A stretch of 64,000 nt of DNA. It comes from Gammaproteobacteria bacterium. Its GTDB lineage: Bacteria; Pseudomonadota; Gammaproteobacteria; Pseudomonadales; Alcanivoracaceae. The DNA lies in NCBI GenBank assembly GCA_018067045.1, contig JAGPVL010000009.1, positions 1 through 64,000 of the forward strand, read 5' to 3'. The notes beneath the pieces were generated by a model. That model saw only the letters and a program-made list of their open reading frames with translations. It did not search any database and was not told the DNA's origin. Below are positions 1-8,959 of the stretch, piece by piece (position 1 is the first letter of the stretch; every line of letters starts with the position of its first letter). The position numbers and the translations under genes were made by a program.

Positions 1-86
1 GGGTTTGGGTTTGGGTTTGGGTTTGGGTTTGGGTTTGGGTTTGGGTTTGGGTTTGGGTTTGGGTTTGGGTTTGGGTTTGGGTTTGG
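1..86. repeat. TTTGGG hexanucleotide tandem repeat
   Basis: Fourteen perfect copies of GGGTTT run from the first base to about position 84, followed by GG, and then unique sequence starts. The tract is truncated by the window edge, so its true length is unknown. It is a simple sequence repeat; in frame it would encode Gly-Leu, which I do not take as coding. It lies directly beside a REP-like inverted pair. It could be a contig edge, a slippage-prone locus or an assembly artefact. Confidence 0.95.
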
Positions 87-98
87 ATCTAAGGCTGT

Positions 99-177
99 AT
101 CGCTTGCAAACAAACTCCTACAAGGGCATCAAATTATCAAACCGCAACAGCCTTGTGGGAGGCTGCTTGCAGGCGAT
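99..177. repeat. REP-like inverted pair
   Basis: Two copies of a roughly 27-bp unit face each other. The left copy (99-125) is the reverse orientation of CCTTGTRGGAG followed by TTTGTTTGCAAGCGAT, and the right copy (151-177) is the forward orientation with GGCTGCTTGCAGGCGAT. The same unit recurs near 34.6, 43.1, 53.2 and 59.6 kb. The structure (imperfect palindrome, paired inverted units, strictly intergenic) matches the REP/BIME style of repeats found in Pseudomonas-like gammaproteobacteria. Confidence 0.75.
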
Positions 178-225
178 TCTTTTAGCTGGAGGATCAAAGC
201 GCGCGAAGAAGTTACGCAGCGGGGA

Positions 226-759
226 TTACGAAAACACCAAATCCATCATGGCGATAAAGTCGGGAAAGAAATACAAACTGATCGCGACCAAAACGGCCGC
301 CGAGGCAACAAACAGCACGCGCACTAAAGAAGCCGATTTCGCTACCGGCGCGGACCGCTTCTCAATCAGCACTTTCGTTTCAACCCAGCCGCGCAGCAGT
401 TTAGCATTCCGACTATTCGCCTTATACGCAATGTCGGCAATATCACCAACGATCGGAACAAGACCAATAAAGAAATCCAGAACAATATTGACCAGCATTC
501 TTAACAGAACCCGTTTCGGCGCACCGAGACGATAGCCTTCGAAGAATAAATACAATGACATCAACGCGCCGATCACATCGCCGACAAGTGGAACCAAGCC
601 AATAATGCCTTCAATTCCGAAGCGCACGCCAATTACCGGAATGCGGAAACGACTGTCCGTCAACGTTGCAAAACGATCTAGCCGATCAAGGCCAGCTCTC
701 AAGACTTCCGCATCATTAGAAGACAATTTTGAGGAAGCGCCCGCAACATTTACCGACAT
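226..759 (-). CDS. DUF4112 domain membrane protein
   Basis: A 177-residue protein. Residues about 28-130 match the DUF4112 pattern: a DxRFRIP-like segment, then two related hydrophobic blocks with GLVPLVGD and GLVPIVGD, each ending in a small membrane-associated hairpin, which suggests an internal duplication. A final hydrophobic stretch near residues 150-170 looks like a transmembrane helix. GAGG lies about 10 bases before the ATG. The function of DUF4112 proteins is not established; they are small predicted inner-membrane proteins. It stands alone, followed upstream on the same strand by the Rieske gene, with 75 bases between, so weak co-transcription is possible. Confidence 0.8.
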   Translation of the reverse strand: MSVNVAGASSKLSSNDAEVLRAGLDRLDRFATLTDSRFRIPVIGVRFGIEGIIGLVPLVGDVIGALMSLYLFFEGYRLGAPKRVLLRMLVNIVLDFFIGLVPIVGDIADIAYKANSRNAKLLRGWVETKVLIEKRSAPVAKSASLVRVLFVASAAVLVAISLYFFPDFIAMMDLVFS

Positions 760-834
760 ACAACATTCGCCTCATAACCCATACAGCGACAATTATTCAA
801 CGACTTCAACCCAGCCATGCTTAATCAAAAACAG

Positions 835-1182
835 CTACTCAACAATAATAAACAGTTGGTCACCATCGACTTCAACAGGCCATGTTTTCAGCTTCTTTTC
901 GCCACGGACAACATTCAATAGCTGCACGCCAGGCGGGAAGCTCGCCCAAGCATCCACTTCGCCAGTACGGATATCAAACTTGGCGCGATGCAAAGGACAC
1001 TGGACACATTTATCGTCTAGGATCTTGCCGCGCTTTAACGGGGCAAAAACATGAGTGCAACGAGGCTGTGTTGCATAAAAACCGTCAGATAAATTAAACA
1101 TCAGAACGGCTTGATCGCCGGCCTGAATCAATCGGCTTTCGCCTTTTGGGATATCCGTTGTTTTACCCGCAGCAATCTTCAT
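835..1182 (-). CDS. Rieske [2Fe-2S] ferredoxin-like protein
   Basis: A 115-residue single-domain protein with the Rieske cluster ligands C42-x-H44 and C62-x2-H65 (RCTHVFAPL and CVQCPLHRAKFD), followed by the usual FDIRTGEV turn. It has no signal peptide or membrane anchor, so it is a soluble cytoplasmic electron carrier, like the small ferredoxins of dioxygenase systems or the NirD-like group rather than the cytochrome bc1 subunit. AGGGA sits 10 bases before the ATG. No oxygenase or reductase partner is adjacent; the neighbours are DUF4112 and speA, so its partner is unknown. Confidence 0.88.
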   Translation of the reverse strand: MKIAAGKTTDIPKGESRLIQAGDQAVLMFNLSDGFYATQPRCTHVFAPLKRGKILDDKCVQCPLHRAKFDIRTGEVDAWASFPPGVQLLNVVRGEKKLKTWPVEVDGDQLFIIVE

Positions 1183-1281
1183 GGCGTTTAATCCCTTTTG
1201 TTTTATTATTTATCACTAAAAGCAACTACCCGCACTCTATCTGAGCACACCCATCAATGCCACTTTAAACGAGAAAGGCCG

Positions 1282-3183
1282 TTATTCTTCAAGATAGGTG
1301 TAACCTGCCAGACCCTCACGAATCTCGCCCAGAAACTGCTGCCGCTCTGCGTTATCAAGCGCTGCATCTCGACAATGACCTTCTAGCGCACAGAGCAACT
1401 TATCTGGATCGAAATTCACGTAGCGCAACACACTACTGACCGTGTCGCCCTGAATTGCATGATCCAACACAATCTCGCCATTTTCACGCACCTCAACATC
1501 AACCGAATCGGTATCACCGAACAGGTTATGCATGTCTCCGAGAATTTCTTGGTACGCGCCAACCATAAAGATGCCCAGCTCGCCATTATGATTTTCCGGC
1601 AACGGCAAGGTTGTCTCCAAACCTTCACCATCAACGTACTGATCAATGCGGCCGTCCGAATCACAAGTAATATCTTGAAGTACCGCGCGCGAGCCAGTCT
1701 TCTCGTTTAATCCTGCAATCGGCAAAATCGGAAATATTTGGTCAATCCCCCATACATCAGGAATAGACTGGAAGAGTGAGAAATTAACAAACAGCTTGTC
1801 GGCCAACTTCTCATTTAGCTCATCAAGCAGCGCGCGCTGATGCTTACGAGTCGGATCGAGCTTCGCCCGAATCGCCAACTGACAATTCACATAAAGTTTC
1901 TCGCCAACCGCTCGTTCAGACAACGTAACCTGACCCGTGAGAAAACGTTGGTGAGCATCCTGCCAGCACGACAACACTTCTTGATAGGTTTCCAGTAAAT
2001 TCGTATTTGACACCTTCAGCGCTTCCGATAAATGCCAAAGTTGCTGTAATTCTGGTGCAACGTCCAAACCAAAATCTTTAGCTGGAAATTCAACCGGGCG
2101 GTTGCGCAATAATTCACTATCAATCACGTTAACTAATAGCACCGCATGATGTGCTGTCAGTGCACGACCTGATTCAGAAATAATATTGGGCATCGGCAAG
2201 CCGGATGACTCAGCGCTTTCTTTTAATGTTTGCACAATATGCCAAGCGTAATCGCTTACGCCATAATTCATCGAACAGGCGGAACGGGAACGTGTGCCTT
2301 CATAATCAACGCCAAGGCCACCGCCCACATCCATCGTATCGACCGCGGCACCCAACGTATGTAGCTCTTGGTAATAACGCGCCGCTTCGCGCATACCGGA
2401 TTTAATATCCTGAATATTGGCAACCTGCGAGCCCAGATGAAAATGCAACATGCGCACGCAATCTAAACGCCCTGCCCGCTGACAAATTTCGATTGCTTCA
2501 ATTAGCTGCGCAGCGGACAAGCCAAATTTCGATTTTTCGCCGCCGGAGTTCTGCCAGTTTCCTTTACCAACCGACATCAAACGAATACGCAAACCAATAC
2601 GCGGCGTAACGTTCAAGGCCTTCGCTTCTCGTAGAATCAATTCGAGTTCGGAAAGTTTTTCCACCACAATATGGACATGAAAGCCGAGGCGTTCACCCAT
2701 CAACGCCAAGCGCACGTACTCGCGATCTTTATAGCCGTTGCAAACAATGGTCGCGCCGGCGCCATGGGACAACGCCAACACCGCCAGTAACTCCGGCTTA
2801 GAGCCAGCCTCCAGCCCAACCGTCTCGCCGTCTTCGCCAGCGCGCAGAATTTCCGTCACCACACGCCGCTGCTGATTCACCTTAATCGGATAAACCGGCG
2901 TATAACCGCCGCCATAACCCTGCTCGGTGATCGCATGGCGAAACGCACCAGCAAGCACCTTTACCCGATTACGCAAAATACCCGAGAAGCGAACTAATAC
3001 TGGGCTACGCAGCCCAGTTGCTCGACACTGCGCCAACACTTCATCTAGGCGAGCAACCGGCCCGTGACTACTGCCGCACGGCTTTACGGTGACAAAACCT
3101 TCCGCATCAACGCCAAAATAGCCCTCACCCCAACGATCAACGTTGTATATACGCTGGGCGTTGCTGTTCTCGGCAATACTCAT
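1282..3183 (-). CDS. speA: Biosynthetic arginine decarboxylase
   Basis: Converts arginine to agmatine, the first step of the agmatine route to putrescine, using PLP. The 633-residue length matches SpeA of gammaproteobacteria (about 630-660). The PLP lysine lies in VYPIKVNQ near residue 84, the glycine-rich phosphate-binding region is in DVGGGLGVDYEGT, and the SESGRALTAHHAVL segment is typical of this fold III family. The start was taken at the internal ATG (3183) because GGAG lies 7 bases upstream; the longer reading frame from 3225 has no comparable site. It diverges from speE across a 491-base gap, which places two polyamine steps together. Agmatine ureohydrolase or deiminase genes are not in the window. 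Confidence 0.95.
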   Translation of the reverse strand: MSIAENSNAQRIYNVDRWGEGYFGVDAEGFVTVKPCGSSHGPVARLDEVLAQCRATGLRSPVLVRFSGILRNRVKVLAGAFRHAITEQGYGGGYTPVYPIKVNQQRRVVTEILRAGEDGETVGLEAGSKPELLAVLALSHGAGATIVCNGYKDREYVRLALMGERLGFHVHIVVEKLSELELILREAKALNVTPRIGLRIRLMSVGKGNWQNSGGEKSKFGLSAAQLIEAIEICQRAGRLDCVRMLHFHLGSQVANIQDIKSGMREAARYYQELHTLGAAVDTMDVGGGLGVDYEGTRSRSACSMNYGVSDYAWHIVQTLKESAESSGLPMPNIISESGRALTAHHAVLLVNVIDSELLRNRPVEFPAKDFGLDVAPELQQLWHLSEALKVSNTNLLETYQEVLSCWQDAHQRFLTGQVTLSERAVGEKLYVNCQLAIRAKLDPTRKHQRALLDELNEKLADKLFVNFSLFQSIPDVWGIDQIFPILPIAGLNEKTGSRAVLQDITCDSDGRIDQYVDGEGLETTLPLPENHNGELGIFMVGAYQEILGDMHNLFGDTDSVDVEVRENGEIVLDHAIQGDTVSSVLRYVNFDPDKLLCALEGHCRDAALDNAERQQFLGEIREGLAGYTYLEE

Positions 3184-3674
3184 GATGTCTCCGTTATAAA
3201 ACCTGTGCCTTAGTATAAAGCCCATGCCATCAATGGCAGGGGCCTTGGCGAGCTACTTTGTCGCCATGGTAACTTAGTCGGCCTGTGAGTACGTTATACC
3301 GCGTGTTGATCACGCCTCATAAGGAGGACTTACAAGGAAAGCTCGCTAGGAAGCCATCACCAGCCAGCCTGTTCCTGCGCGCATTATTACAAAGCTTTGC
3401 CCTTGGCGGCATGAATATTTCAACCGCCCTAGGTCGCTCCATCACGCTACTCTCAGACACTTCTCGTGGCACTCATATTTGTACTCACCAAGCCAGCTTT
3501 GCTTGTCCCGATAATTTTGGCTCGTCGAGCGGATTTTACTCGCCTCACTGTGTTTTACTGGCCCCACTAATTTAATGGAAGCGACCCGTTTTAGTCGCTA
3601 GAATGCGCGCCGCAACGGGCACCTCAGCGCCGCTTGCCGCAGAAAACGCCAAATAACTGGCACAGGAGAGCCCC
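3184..3674. other. speA-speE divergent intergenic region
   Basis: A 491-base gap between two divergent polyamine genes, so it must carry both promoters. On the minus strand a TATACT hexamer lies about 30 bases upstream of the speA start, without a good -35 partner. A GTG-initiated reading frame of 96 codons (3285-3575) crosses the middle, but its composition (many Ser, Leu, His, Thr and no recognisable domain) does not look like a real protein. I see no riboswitch or clear operator. Confidence 0.5.
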
Positions 3675-4529
3675 ATGACCGAATCCAAGTGGTTTTTTGA
3701 ACATTTCGACAGTGCAGGTACCGCCTTTGGCTTGCGTTTAAAGCGCAAAGTCGAAGAAGTGCAAACCGAATACCAGCATATCGAAATGTGGGAAACGGAC
3801 ACCTTTGGCTACCTGATGACCATTGATGGCTGCACCATGGTGACCAGCCGCGACAACTTCCTCTACCACGAGATGATGTCGCACCCGGCGCTATTCGCCC
3901 ATGCCAACCCGAAGAACGTCGTCATCATCGGTGGCGGCGATTGCGGCACCTTGCGCGAAGTGCTCAAGCACCCCGGCGTTGAGACTGCCACGCAGATCGA
4001 CATCGATGAAATGGTGACACGTCTTTCGGAAAAGTATTTCCCCGAACTGTGCGAATCCAATGACGATCCGCGCGCCGAGCTATTGTTTATTGATGGCGTG
4101 AAGTGGATGCAGGAATGCGAAGCGGGCAGCGTCGACTTAATTATTGTCGACTCCACCGACCCGGTAGGCTTTGCGGAAGGTTTGTTTAAAACTGAGTTCT
4201 TCCGAGACTGCCATCGCGTTCTGCGCGACGGCGGCGTGATCGTGCAGCAATCGGAATCGCCATTGCTGCACAGCGGCAGCATTATTAAAGACTTGCATGT
4301 GAATATGCGCGAAGCGGGCTTCACCTCCACGCAAACACTTCCATTTCCGCAACCGGCGTACCCATCGGGCTGGTGGAGCTGCACCATGGCAGGGAAAGAT
4401 TGCGACGTGAATACGTTCCGCAAAGACGATTCCGCGAAGACAGAATTTGAAACACTGTATTACACCGCTGAAGCGCATCAAGGCGCGCTGCATTTGCCGC
4501 CGTTTATGCGCAAAGCGTTAGGGGAATAA
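3675..4529 (+). CDS. speE: Spermidine synthase (polyamine aminopropyltransferase)
   Basis: Transfers the aminopropyl group of decarboxylated S-adenosylmethionine to putrescine to make spermidine. The 284-residue length matches bacterial SpeE. Visible family landmarks are the N-terminal beta barrel, the substrate loop YHEMMSHPALFAH, the cofactor motif GGGDCGTLREVLKHPGV near residue 87 (many homologues have GGGDGG here) and the catalytic region DLIIVDSTDPVG near residue 155. A GGAGAG ribosome site is 6 bases before the ATG. It ends at a stem-loop (4537-4568). SpeD, which supplies the cofactor, is not in the window. Confidence 0.96.
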   Translation: MTESKWFFEHFDSAGTAFGLRLKRKVEEVQTEYQHIEMWETDTFGYLMTIDGCTMVTSRDNFLYHEMMSHPALFAHANPKNVVIIGGGDCGTLREVLKHPGVETATQIDIDEMVTRLSEKYFPELCESNDDPRAELLFIDGVKWMQECEAGSVDLIIVDSTDPVGFAEGLFKTEFFRDCHRVLRDGGVIVQQSESPLLHSGSIIKDLHVNMREAGFTSTQTLPFPQPAYPSGWWSCTMAGKDCDVNTFRKDDSAKTEFETLYYTAEAHQGALHLPPFMRKALGE

Positions 4530-4536
4530 GCGATTC

Positions 4537-4568
4537 AAGAGCTGCCCAGCACAAGCCGGGCAGCTCTT
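4537..4568 (+). terminator. Stem-loop downstream of speE
   Basis: An 11-bp perfect stem, AAGAGCTGCCC with GGGCAGCTCTT, and a 10-base loop, begins 8 bases after the speE stop. There is no immediate U run (the next bases are CGTCAGCGATTTTTT, with a delayed T tract), so it may act as a terminator or as a 3' end stabiliser. Confidence 0.6.
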
Positions 4569-4992
4569 CGTCAGCGATTTTTTACGGGAACGAATGCCGG
4601 CGATGGAACAGAGGGATCGACTCTCTCGCGAGAGAAAATCAATAAATACAGGGATGAACAAACTAACGATAGCGCAATAAACTCAATCATTATTCACGTC
4701 TCCGGTTAGTCGTCTAAATTAATACTGCGGCCTTACTCAATAGATCGTTAATCTATGTATAAGTTCCGACGCACAAAAGCATATGTCCTGCTCTCGATAC
4801 GAGCCATTAAACACTAACCATAAGACGCCGCGTCGCCAACGAAAGAAGTGTTAATTACCGTTACAAACACTATTAATGTGATATTAATCACTTTTTTCTC
4901 TTATTCGCAAAGCAAGACATCACACCGCGACGCCTATTGAGCCTATTTAAGGCGCCCGCCACTAAATTTATCTCACCCTAAATCCGATAGGA
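4569..4992. other. Convergent intergenic region with a CRP-like palindrome
   Basis: About 420 bases, AT-richer than the flanks, between two genes that end toward each other. No protein-like frame is visible. At 4877-4892 there is TGTGA-N6-TCACT, which fits the CRP/Vfr half-site spacing with one mismatch at the end. Because both neighbours end here, no promoter is expected, so the site may be chance or may serve an unannotated small RNA. Confidence 0.4.
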
Positions 4993-5670
4993 TCAACCAA
5001 GGCTCTCGCCATAACGACCGTTTATTTTTACATAAACTCCATATGCCAACGCCAACAGAATTGCCATAGAGCCCGGCACGACAAGAGCCATGAAACTGAT
5101 TTCGAGGTACAACAACGATCCAAGCGCACCGCCACCGATAAAGCCTCCAATAATAAGGCAGTACAGTCCGAGACGACGCCGATCCAACACATGACCGCGT
5201 AATTTCATTCCCAACATAATGCCGATATCCGTAAACAATCCGGTGACATGCGTCGTTCTTATCAAGGCGCCGCTATACGTTGTCACCAGCGCATTCTGTA
5301 AACCACAGGCCGCCGACGCGAGGTAATGCCCAGAAAGCGAGCCCTTCATCAGCATCACCATTGCAGCGAACAGCAACGCCCCCTCTAAGATCAAAGCAAA
5401 ACTGTAGTTACGCCCAAGCTTAAGCGCCGTATTCCCCACCAACACTCCGCTTAACGCCGACCCAACAATAAAACTGAGCAGTACGAACGCAAGATGAAGG
5501 ATATCAGAATTACCCTGTATCAAATCCGCACCTAGCAGCGTCGCGGTACCGGACAAATGTGATACCGCCTGATGCTGAAAACCCAACAGCCCAATGGCAT
5601 TCACACTACCTGCCAATACCGCGAGAAAAAAAGCGCCTAACTCAACCCACTTGGGTAATCTCGAAATCAC
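4993..5670 (-). CDS. DUF1275 (YoaK-like) membrane protein
   Basis: A 225-residue integral membrane protein with about six hydrophobic segments. The DUF1275 signatures are a first helix followed by GSVNAIGLLGFQHQAVSHLSG, which carries the GxxNA and SHxSG pattern, and the central segment CGLQNALVTTYSGALIRTTH with HVTGLFTDIG. The family's substrate is unknown; members are predicted small-molecule transporters or channels. I chose the GTG at 5668-5670 as start because AAGGAG lies 6 bases upstream; the TTG two codons earlier abuts the same site. It is co-directional with the LysR gene upstream, 50 bases away. Confidence 0.85.
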   Translation of the reverse strand: MISRLPKWVELGAFFLAVLAGSVNAIGLLGFQHQAVSHLSGTATLLGADLIQGNSDILHLAFVLLSFIVGSALSGVLVGNTALKLGRNYSFALILEGALLFAAMVMLMKGSLSGHYLASAACGLQNALVTTYSGALIRTTHVTGLFTDIGIMLGMKLRGHVLDRRRLGLYCLIIGGFIGGGALGSLLYLEISFMALVVPGSMAILLALAYGVYVKINGRYGESLG

Positions 5671-5720
5671 TGCCAACTCCTTTTATCCTAGCCAACGCCA
5701 AATAAAACGCTGCTTTGAAA

Positions 5721-6629
5721 CTACCTTAACCCGCGCACAAAAAGATCTCTCAACCATACGTGCGCCGCATCACTCTCTAGGTCTCGATGCCAATACAAGT
5801 ACAGCCCCATCGAAGGCAACGCCACGGGCAACTTACGGCTCACAAAACGATCGCCGCCCGCGAGTCGTTGCGCCAACATTTGCGGCAAGGTAAGCAGCAA
5901 GTCGGTGCCTGCCACCACCTCGAAAGCCGCTTGGTAGTGCTGGCAACGCAATCCCAGCTCGCGCTTTAAACCGAGCTGGGCCAAACCAAAATCCTCCAGC
6001 CCCGGCCCTCGTCGACGCGACGACACCAACACATGACGTGCGTCCAGATAGCGCTTGCTGGTTAACGTGCCATCCGCAAGCGGGTGCTCCTTGCGCATCA
6101 ATACGACCAAAGACGCATCCATTAGCGCCTGCTGCTGCACCTCTGCGGCAGAAGGCAGCTGCACATCCATGGCCATATCTAAGCGCCCAACCGCTAGCTC
6201 ACGGGCAAGGTCGCGGCGAGCAACGGTAACCGACTGAACCTCAATACCTGGCGCATATTGCTCGATATAGCGCATCAATGGCGGCAACACGCAGGCTTCT
6301 AGACCATCGCGCAAACCGAGCACAAAGGTACGGCGCGCACTACTAGGATCAAATGCCTGCTCACCGCTCAAGCAATGCTGCAGGCCACTCAGCGCCTCCC
6401 TGACAGGATCTGCCAAGCTGCGCGCACGCGGTGTCGCCACCATCTGGTGGCCACGACGCACAAAAAGCGGGTCGTCTAGGCGATCACGCAAACGCGCCAG
6501 CGCATGGCTCACGGCGGGCTGAGTCAAATTCAAACGGTTCGCCGCCCGGCTAATGCTGCCTTCACGGTAAATCGCTTCAAACACCACGAACAGGTTCAGG
6601 TCGATTCGAGTTATATTCTTTTCATTCAT
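5721..6629 (-). CDS. LysR-family transcriptional regulator
   Basis: A 302-residue regulator. Residues 9-66 form the winged helix-turn-helix (IDLNLFVVFEAIYREGSISR, then LNLTQPAVSHALARLRDRLDDPLFVRR), followed by a linker helix and a LysR substrate-binding domain resembling the LeuO/NodD/SyrM side of the family. It is transcribed divergently from the acyl-CoA dehydrogenase operon, the usual arrangement for a LysR protein and its target. A T-N11-A palindrome overlaps its own start codon (6628-6648), which suggests autorepression. No Shine-Dalgarno sequence is visible before the ATG. The inducer is unknown; an acyl or hydroxyacyl compound is an inference from the operon. Confidence 0.9.
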   Translation of the reverse strand: MNEKNITRIDLNLFVVFEAIYREGSISRAANRLNLTQPAVSHALARLRDRLDDPLFVRRGHQMVATPRARSLADPVREALSGLQHCLSGEQAFDPSSARRTFVLGLRDGLEACVLPPLMRYIEQYAPGIEVQSVTVARRDLARELAVGRLDMAMDVQLPSAAEVQQQALMDASLVVLMRKEHPLADGTLTSKRYLDARHVLVSSRRRGPGLEDFGLAQLGLKRELGLRCQHYQAAFEVVAGTDLLLTLPQMLAQRLAGGDRFVSRKLPVALPSMGLYLYWHRDLESDAAHVWLRDLFVRGLR

Positions 6630-6648
6630 AGTAGATGATAAACACTAT
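6628..6648. promoter_or_regulatory. Candidate LysR box (T-N11-A)
   Basis: ATAGT and ACTAT form a perfect 5-bp inverted repeat around 11 bases, which is exactly the T-N11-A core bound by LysR-type regulators. It overlaps the LysR ATG by two bases and lies about 180 bases upstream of the divergent acyl-CoA dehydrogenase. A second inverted pair, TTCATT and AATGAA, follows immediately. Confidence 0.5.
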
Positions 6649-6826
6649 TCATTGGATTAATGAAGCATCGCGTACCAGACTCCGCTATCGACAACTGCCA
6701 CGGCACTGCCAGATAGCGGCCACAGCGACTGATGTCTGGGCAGCCCAATCTGGCTACGCACAACAGACACCGCCTCATCACGCGGCATAACAAACACCGA
6801 AAGAGAATGCCAAAAAGGGGACAGCA

Positions 6827-8035
6827 ATGGATTTCTCACATTCAGCCAAAGCGGCAGACTATATCGCCCGCGCCGAGCGCTTTATGAAAGAAGAGATCGA
6901 GCCGCACGAGGAAGCGTATCACCGTGAATTGCAAAGCCTCGATGATCGCTGGGTGGTGCTGCCTATTATTGAAGAGCTTAAAACCAAAGCTCGTGAAGCT
7001 GGACTGTGGAACCTGTTTTTACCTGACCAGCAGCTTGGCGCAGGCCTTTCTGTCACCGACTACGCCAGCATCGCTGAAATTACCGGTCGCTCTGCCATCG
7101 CACCTGAGATCTTCAATTGCAACGCACCCGACACCGGCAATATGGAAGTGCTATACCACTACGGTAACGACGCGCAAAAAGCACAGTGGCTCACACCGCT
7201 ACTGGCAGGAAAAATACGTTCAGCGTTTTGCATGACAGAGCCTGGCGTGGCGTCGTCCGATGCCACCAACATGGAAGCCACGGCAATACTCGACGGCGAC
7301 GACGTGGTACTTAACGGGCGCAAATGGTGGACTACCGGCATTGGCCACCCAAATTGCGAAGTGATTATTTTCATGGGCCTCACCGACCCGACCGCCAATC
7401 GCCATGCGCAACACTCCATGGTACTCGTGCCAAAAAACAGCCCCGGCGTCACGGTGCCACGCATGCTTCAAACCATGGGCATGTACGACGAGCCTTATGG
7501 TCATGGTGAAGTGCATTTCGACAATGTACGGTTACCGCAGTCGGCGATTATTGCCGGCCCGGGTCGCGGCTTCGAGATTGCGCAGGGCAGACTGGGGCCA
7601 GGGCGTATTCATCATTGCATGCGCCTGATCGGGTTGGCCGAGTTGGCACTTAAGCTTGCATGTGAGCGAGCCACACAAAGAGTCGCCTTTGGCAAACCGC
7701 TGATTAACCTTGGCGGCAACCGTGAACGTATCGCCGACGCGCGCATGGCCATCGAGCAAGCACGTTTACTTGTGCTCAAGGCCGCATGGCTAATCGACAA
7801 CAAGGGCGTGTTTGCGGCAATGAGCGAGATCTCTCAAATCAAAGTTATTTGTCCCAACGTTGCTCAGAAAGTCATCGATATGTCTATGCAGCTTCACGGC
7901 GGCGGCGGCATGAGCAACGATTATCCGCTTGCCGCCGCGTGGACCATGGCCCGCGCGTTACGACTCGCCGACGGCCCTGATGAAGTTCATCGCGGATTAA
8001 TCGCAAAGTTTGAATTAATGAAATATAAAGGTTGA
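6827..8035 (+). CDS. Acyl-CoA dehydrogenase, ACAD10/11-like
   Basis: A 402-residue FAD enzyme with the acyl-CoA dehydrogenase signatures FCMTEPGVASSDATNMEA (near residue 130) and the C-terminal LHGGGGMSNDYPLA segment followed by DGPDEVHRG, where the glutamate is the expected catalytic or equivalent residue. The PDEVH ending and the APH-kinase neighbour point to the ACAD10/ACAD11 and LvaC group, which handles 4-hydroxy (phospho) acyl-CoA, rather than a plain beta-oxidation enzyme. GGGGA precedes the ATG. It is the first gene of a six-gene plus-strand run and is divergent from the LysR gene. The exact substrate is an inference. Confidence 0.9.
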   Translation: MDFSHSAKAADYIARAERFMKEEIEPHEEAYHRELQSLDDRWVVLPIIEELKTKAREAGLWNLFLPDQQLGAGLSVTDYASIAEITGRSAIAPEIFNCNAPDTGNMEVLYHYGNDAQKAQWLTPLLAGKIRSAFCMTEPGVASSDATNMEATAILDGDDVVLNGRKWWTTGIGHPNCEVIIFMGLTDPTANRHAQHSMVLVPKNSPGVTVPRMLQTMGMYDEPYGHGEVHFDNVRLPQSAIIAGPGRGFEIAQGRLGPGRIHHCMRLIGLAELALKLACERATQRVAFGKPLINLGGNRERIADARMAIEQARLLVLKAAWLIDNKGVFAAMSEISQIKVICPNVAQKVIDMSMQLHGGGGMSNDYPLAAAWTMARALRLADGPDEVHRGLIAKFELMKYKG

Positions 8036-8146
8036 GACATTCCGCTGGGGAATTGGATTTACTCCGGTGAGTGAATTCAACGCCAACTGCAGAACAACCG
8101 AAGTCCAAACGACATAACATGATGAGAACCAAACGAGGAAAATAGC

Positions 8147-8959
8147 GTGAGTAAACGAGTATTGATTACCGGCGGTGCATCGGGCCTTGGCAAATCATTA
8201 GCCGAACGATACCTCAAGAACGGCGACAGGGTGCTAATCACCGACATTCATGCAGAGCGCGGCGAGCAAGCGGTTTTTGAACTGAGCCCACTGGGCGACA
8301 TTCAGTTTGTCACCAGCAACACTACTGTCGATTCAGACTGGGACGCACTGGTCGCGTGGGTCGAGAAAAACTGGGGCGGCTTGGACGTCATCGTCAACAA
8401 CGCCGGCGTTGCAGCAAGCGGCCGCATCGACAAAATTTCAATGGACGATTGGGACTGGATCATTGATGTGAACTTAAAAGGCGTCGTGCGAGGATGCCGT
8501 GCCTTTACGCCAATGTTTAAAAAACAAAAGAGCGGCCAGATCGTCAACATTGCTTCCCTTGCCGCAGTGGCCAACGCGCCGACCATGAGTTCTTACAACG
8601 TCACCAAAGCAGGCGTGGTCTCGCTATCCGAAACATTGCGCCATGAACTCACGCCATACGGCATTGGCGTTACTGTTGTCTGCCCAAGCTTTTTCCAAAC
8701 CAATTTAGCGGAAACCATGCGCACTCCAGAACAGGGAATGGAAAATACCGTTAAGAAACTGCTCGCAGGAGGCAAACTTAGCGCAGAACAGGTCGCTAAA
8801 AAAATCGTCGATGGGGCTAACAAAAACACCTTTATGGTGCTGCCGCACTTAGAAGGTAAAGCGTTGCATTTGATTAAGCGCTATGCGCCATTCCTGTATA
8901 ACCTCGGTCTCGCCGACGCAGGTCGAAAATTAAAAGCCAAACTGGAACGTAACTCATGA
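8147..8959 (+). CDS. Short-chain dehydrogenase/reductase
   Basis: A 270-residue classical SDR. It has the cofactor motif TGGASGLG at residues 8-15, NNAG near residue 83, and the catalytic Ser...Tyr-x3-Lys in SSYNVTKAG near residue 150. A GTG start at 8147 is preceded by GAGG at 8 bases. It follows the acyl-CoA dehydrogenase after 111 bases and overlaps the kinase gene by 4 bases (ATGA), so the two are translationally coupled. In LvaD-like arrangements the SDR interconverts a keto and a hydroxy acid or acyl-CoA; that role is inferred here from context only. Confidence 0.9.
   Translation: MSKRVLITGGASGLGKSLAERYLKNGDRVLITDIHAERGEQAVFELSPLGDIQFVTSNTTVDSDWDALVAWVEKNWGGLDVIVNNAGVAASGRIDKISMDDWDWIIDVNLKGVVRGCRAFTPMFKKQKSGQIVNIASLAAVANAPTMSSYNVTKAGVVSLSETLRHELTPYGIGVTVVCPSFFQTNLAETMRTPEQGMENTVKKLLAGGKLSAEQVAKKIVDGANKNTFMVLPHLEGKALHLIKRYAPFLYNLGLADAGRKLKAKLERNS

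Noticed and set aside
5-535. A 176-codon frame beginning with a Gly-Leu repeat
   Set aside because: The start is simple repeat and the rest is the antisense of the DUF4112 gene.
3285-3575. A 96-codon frame between speA and speE
   Set aside because: No ribosome site of note, no domain, low-complexity composition; lies in a divergent promoter region.
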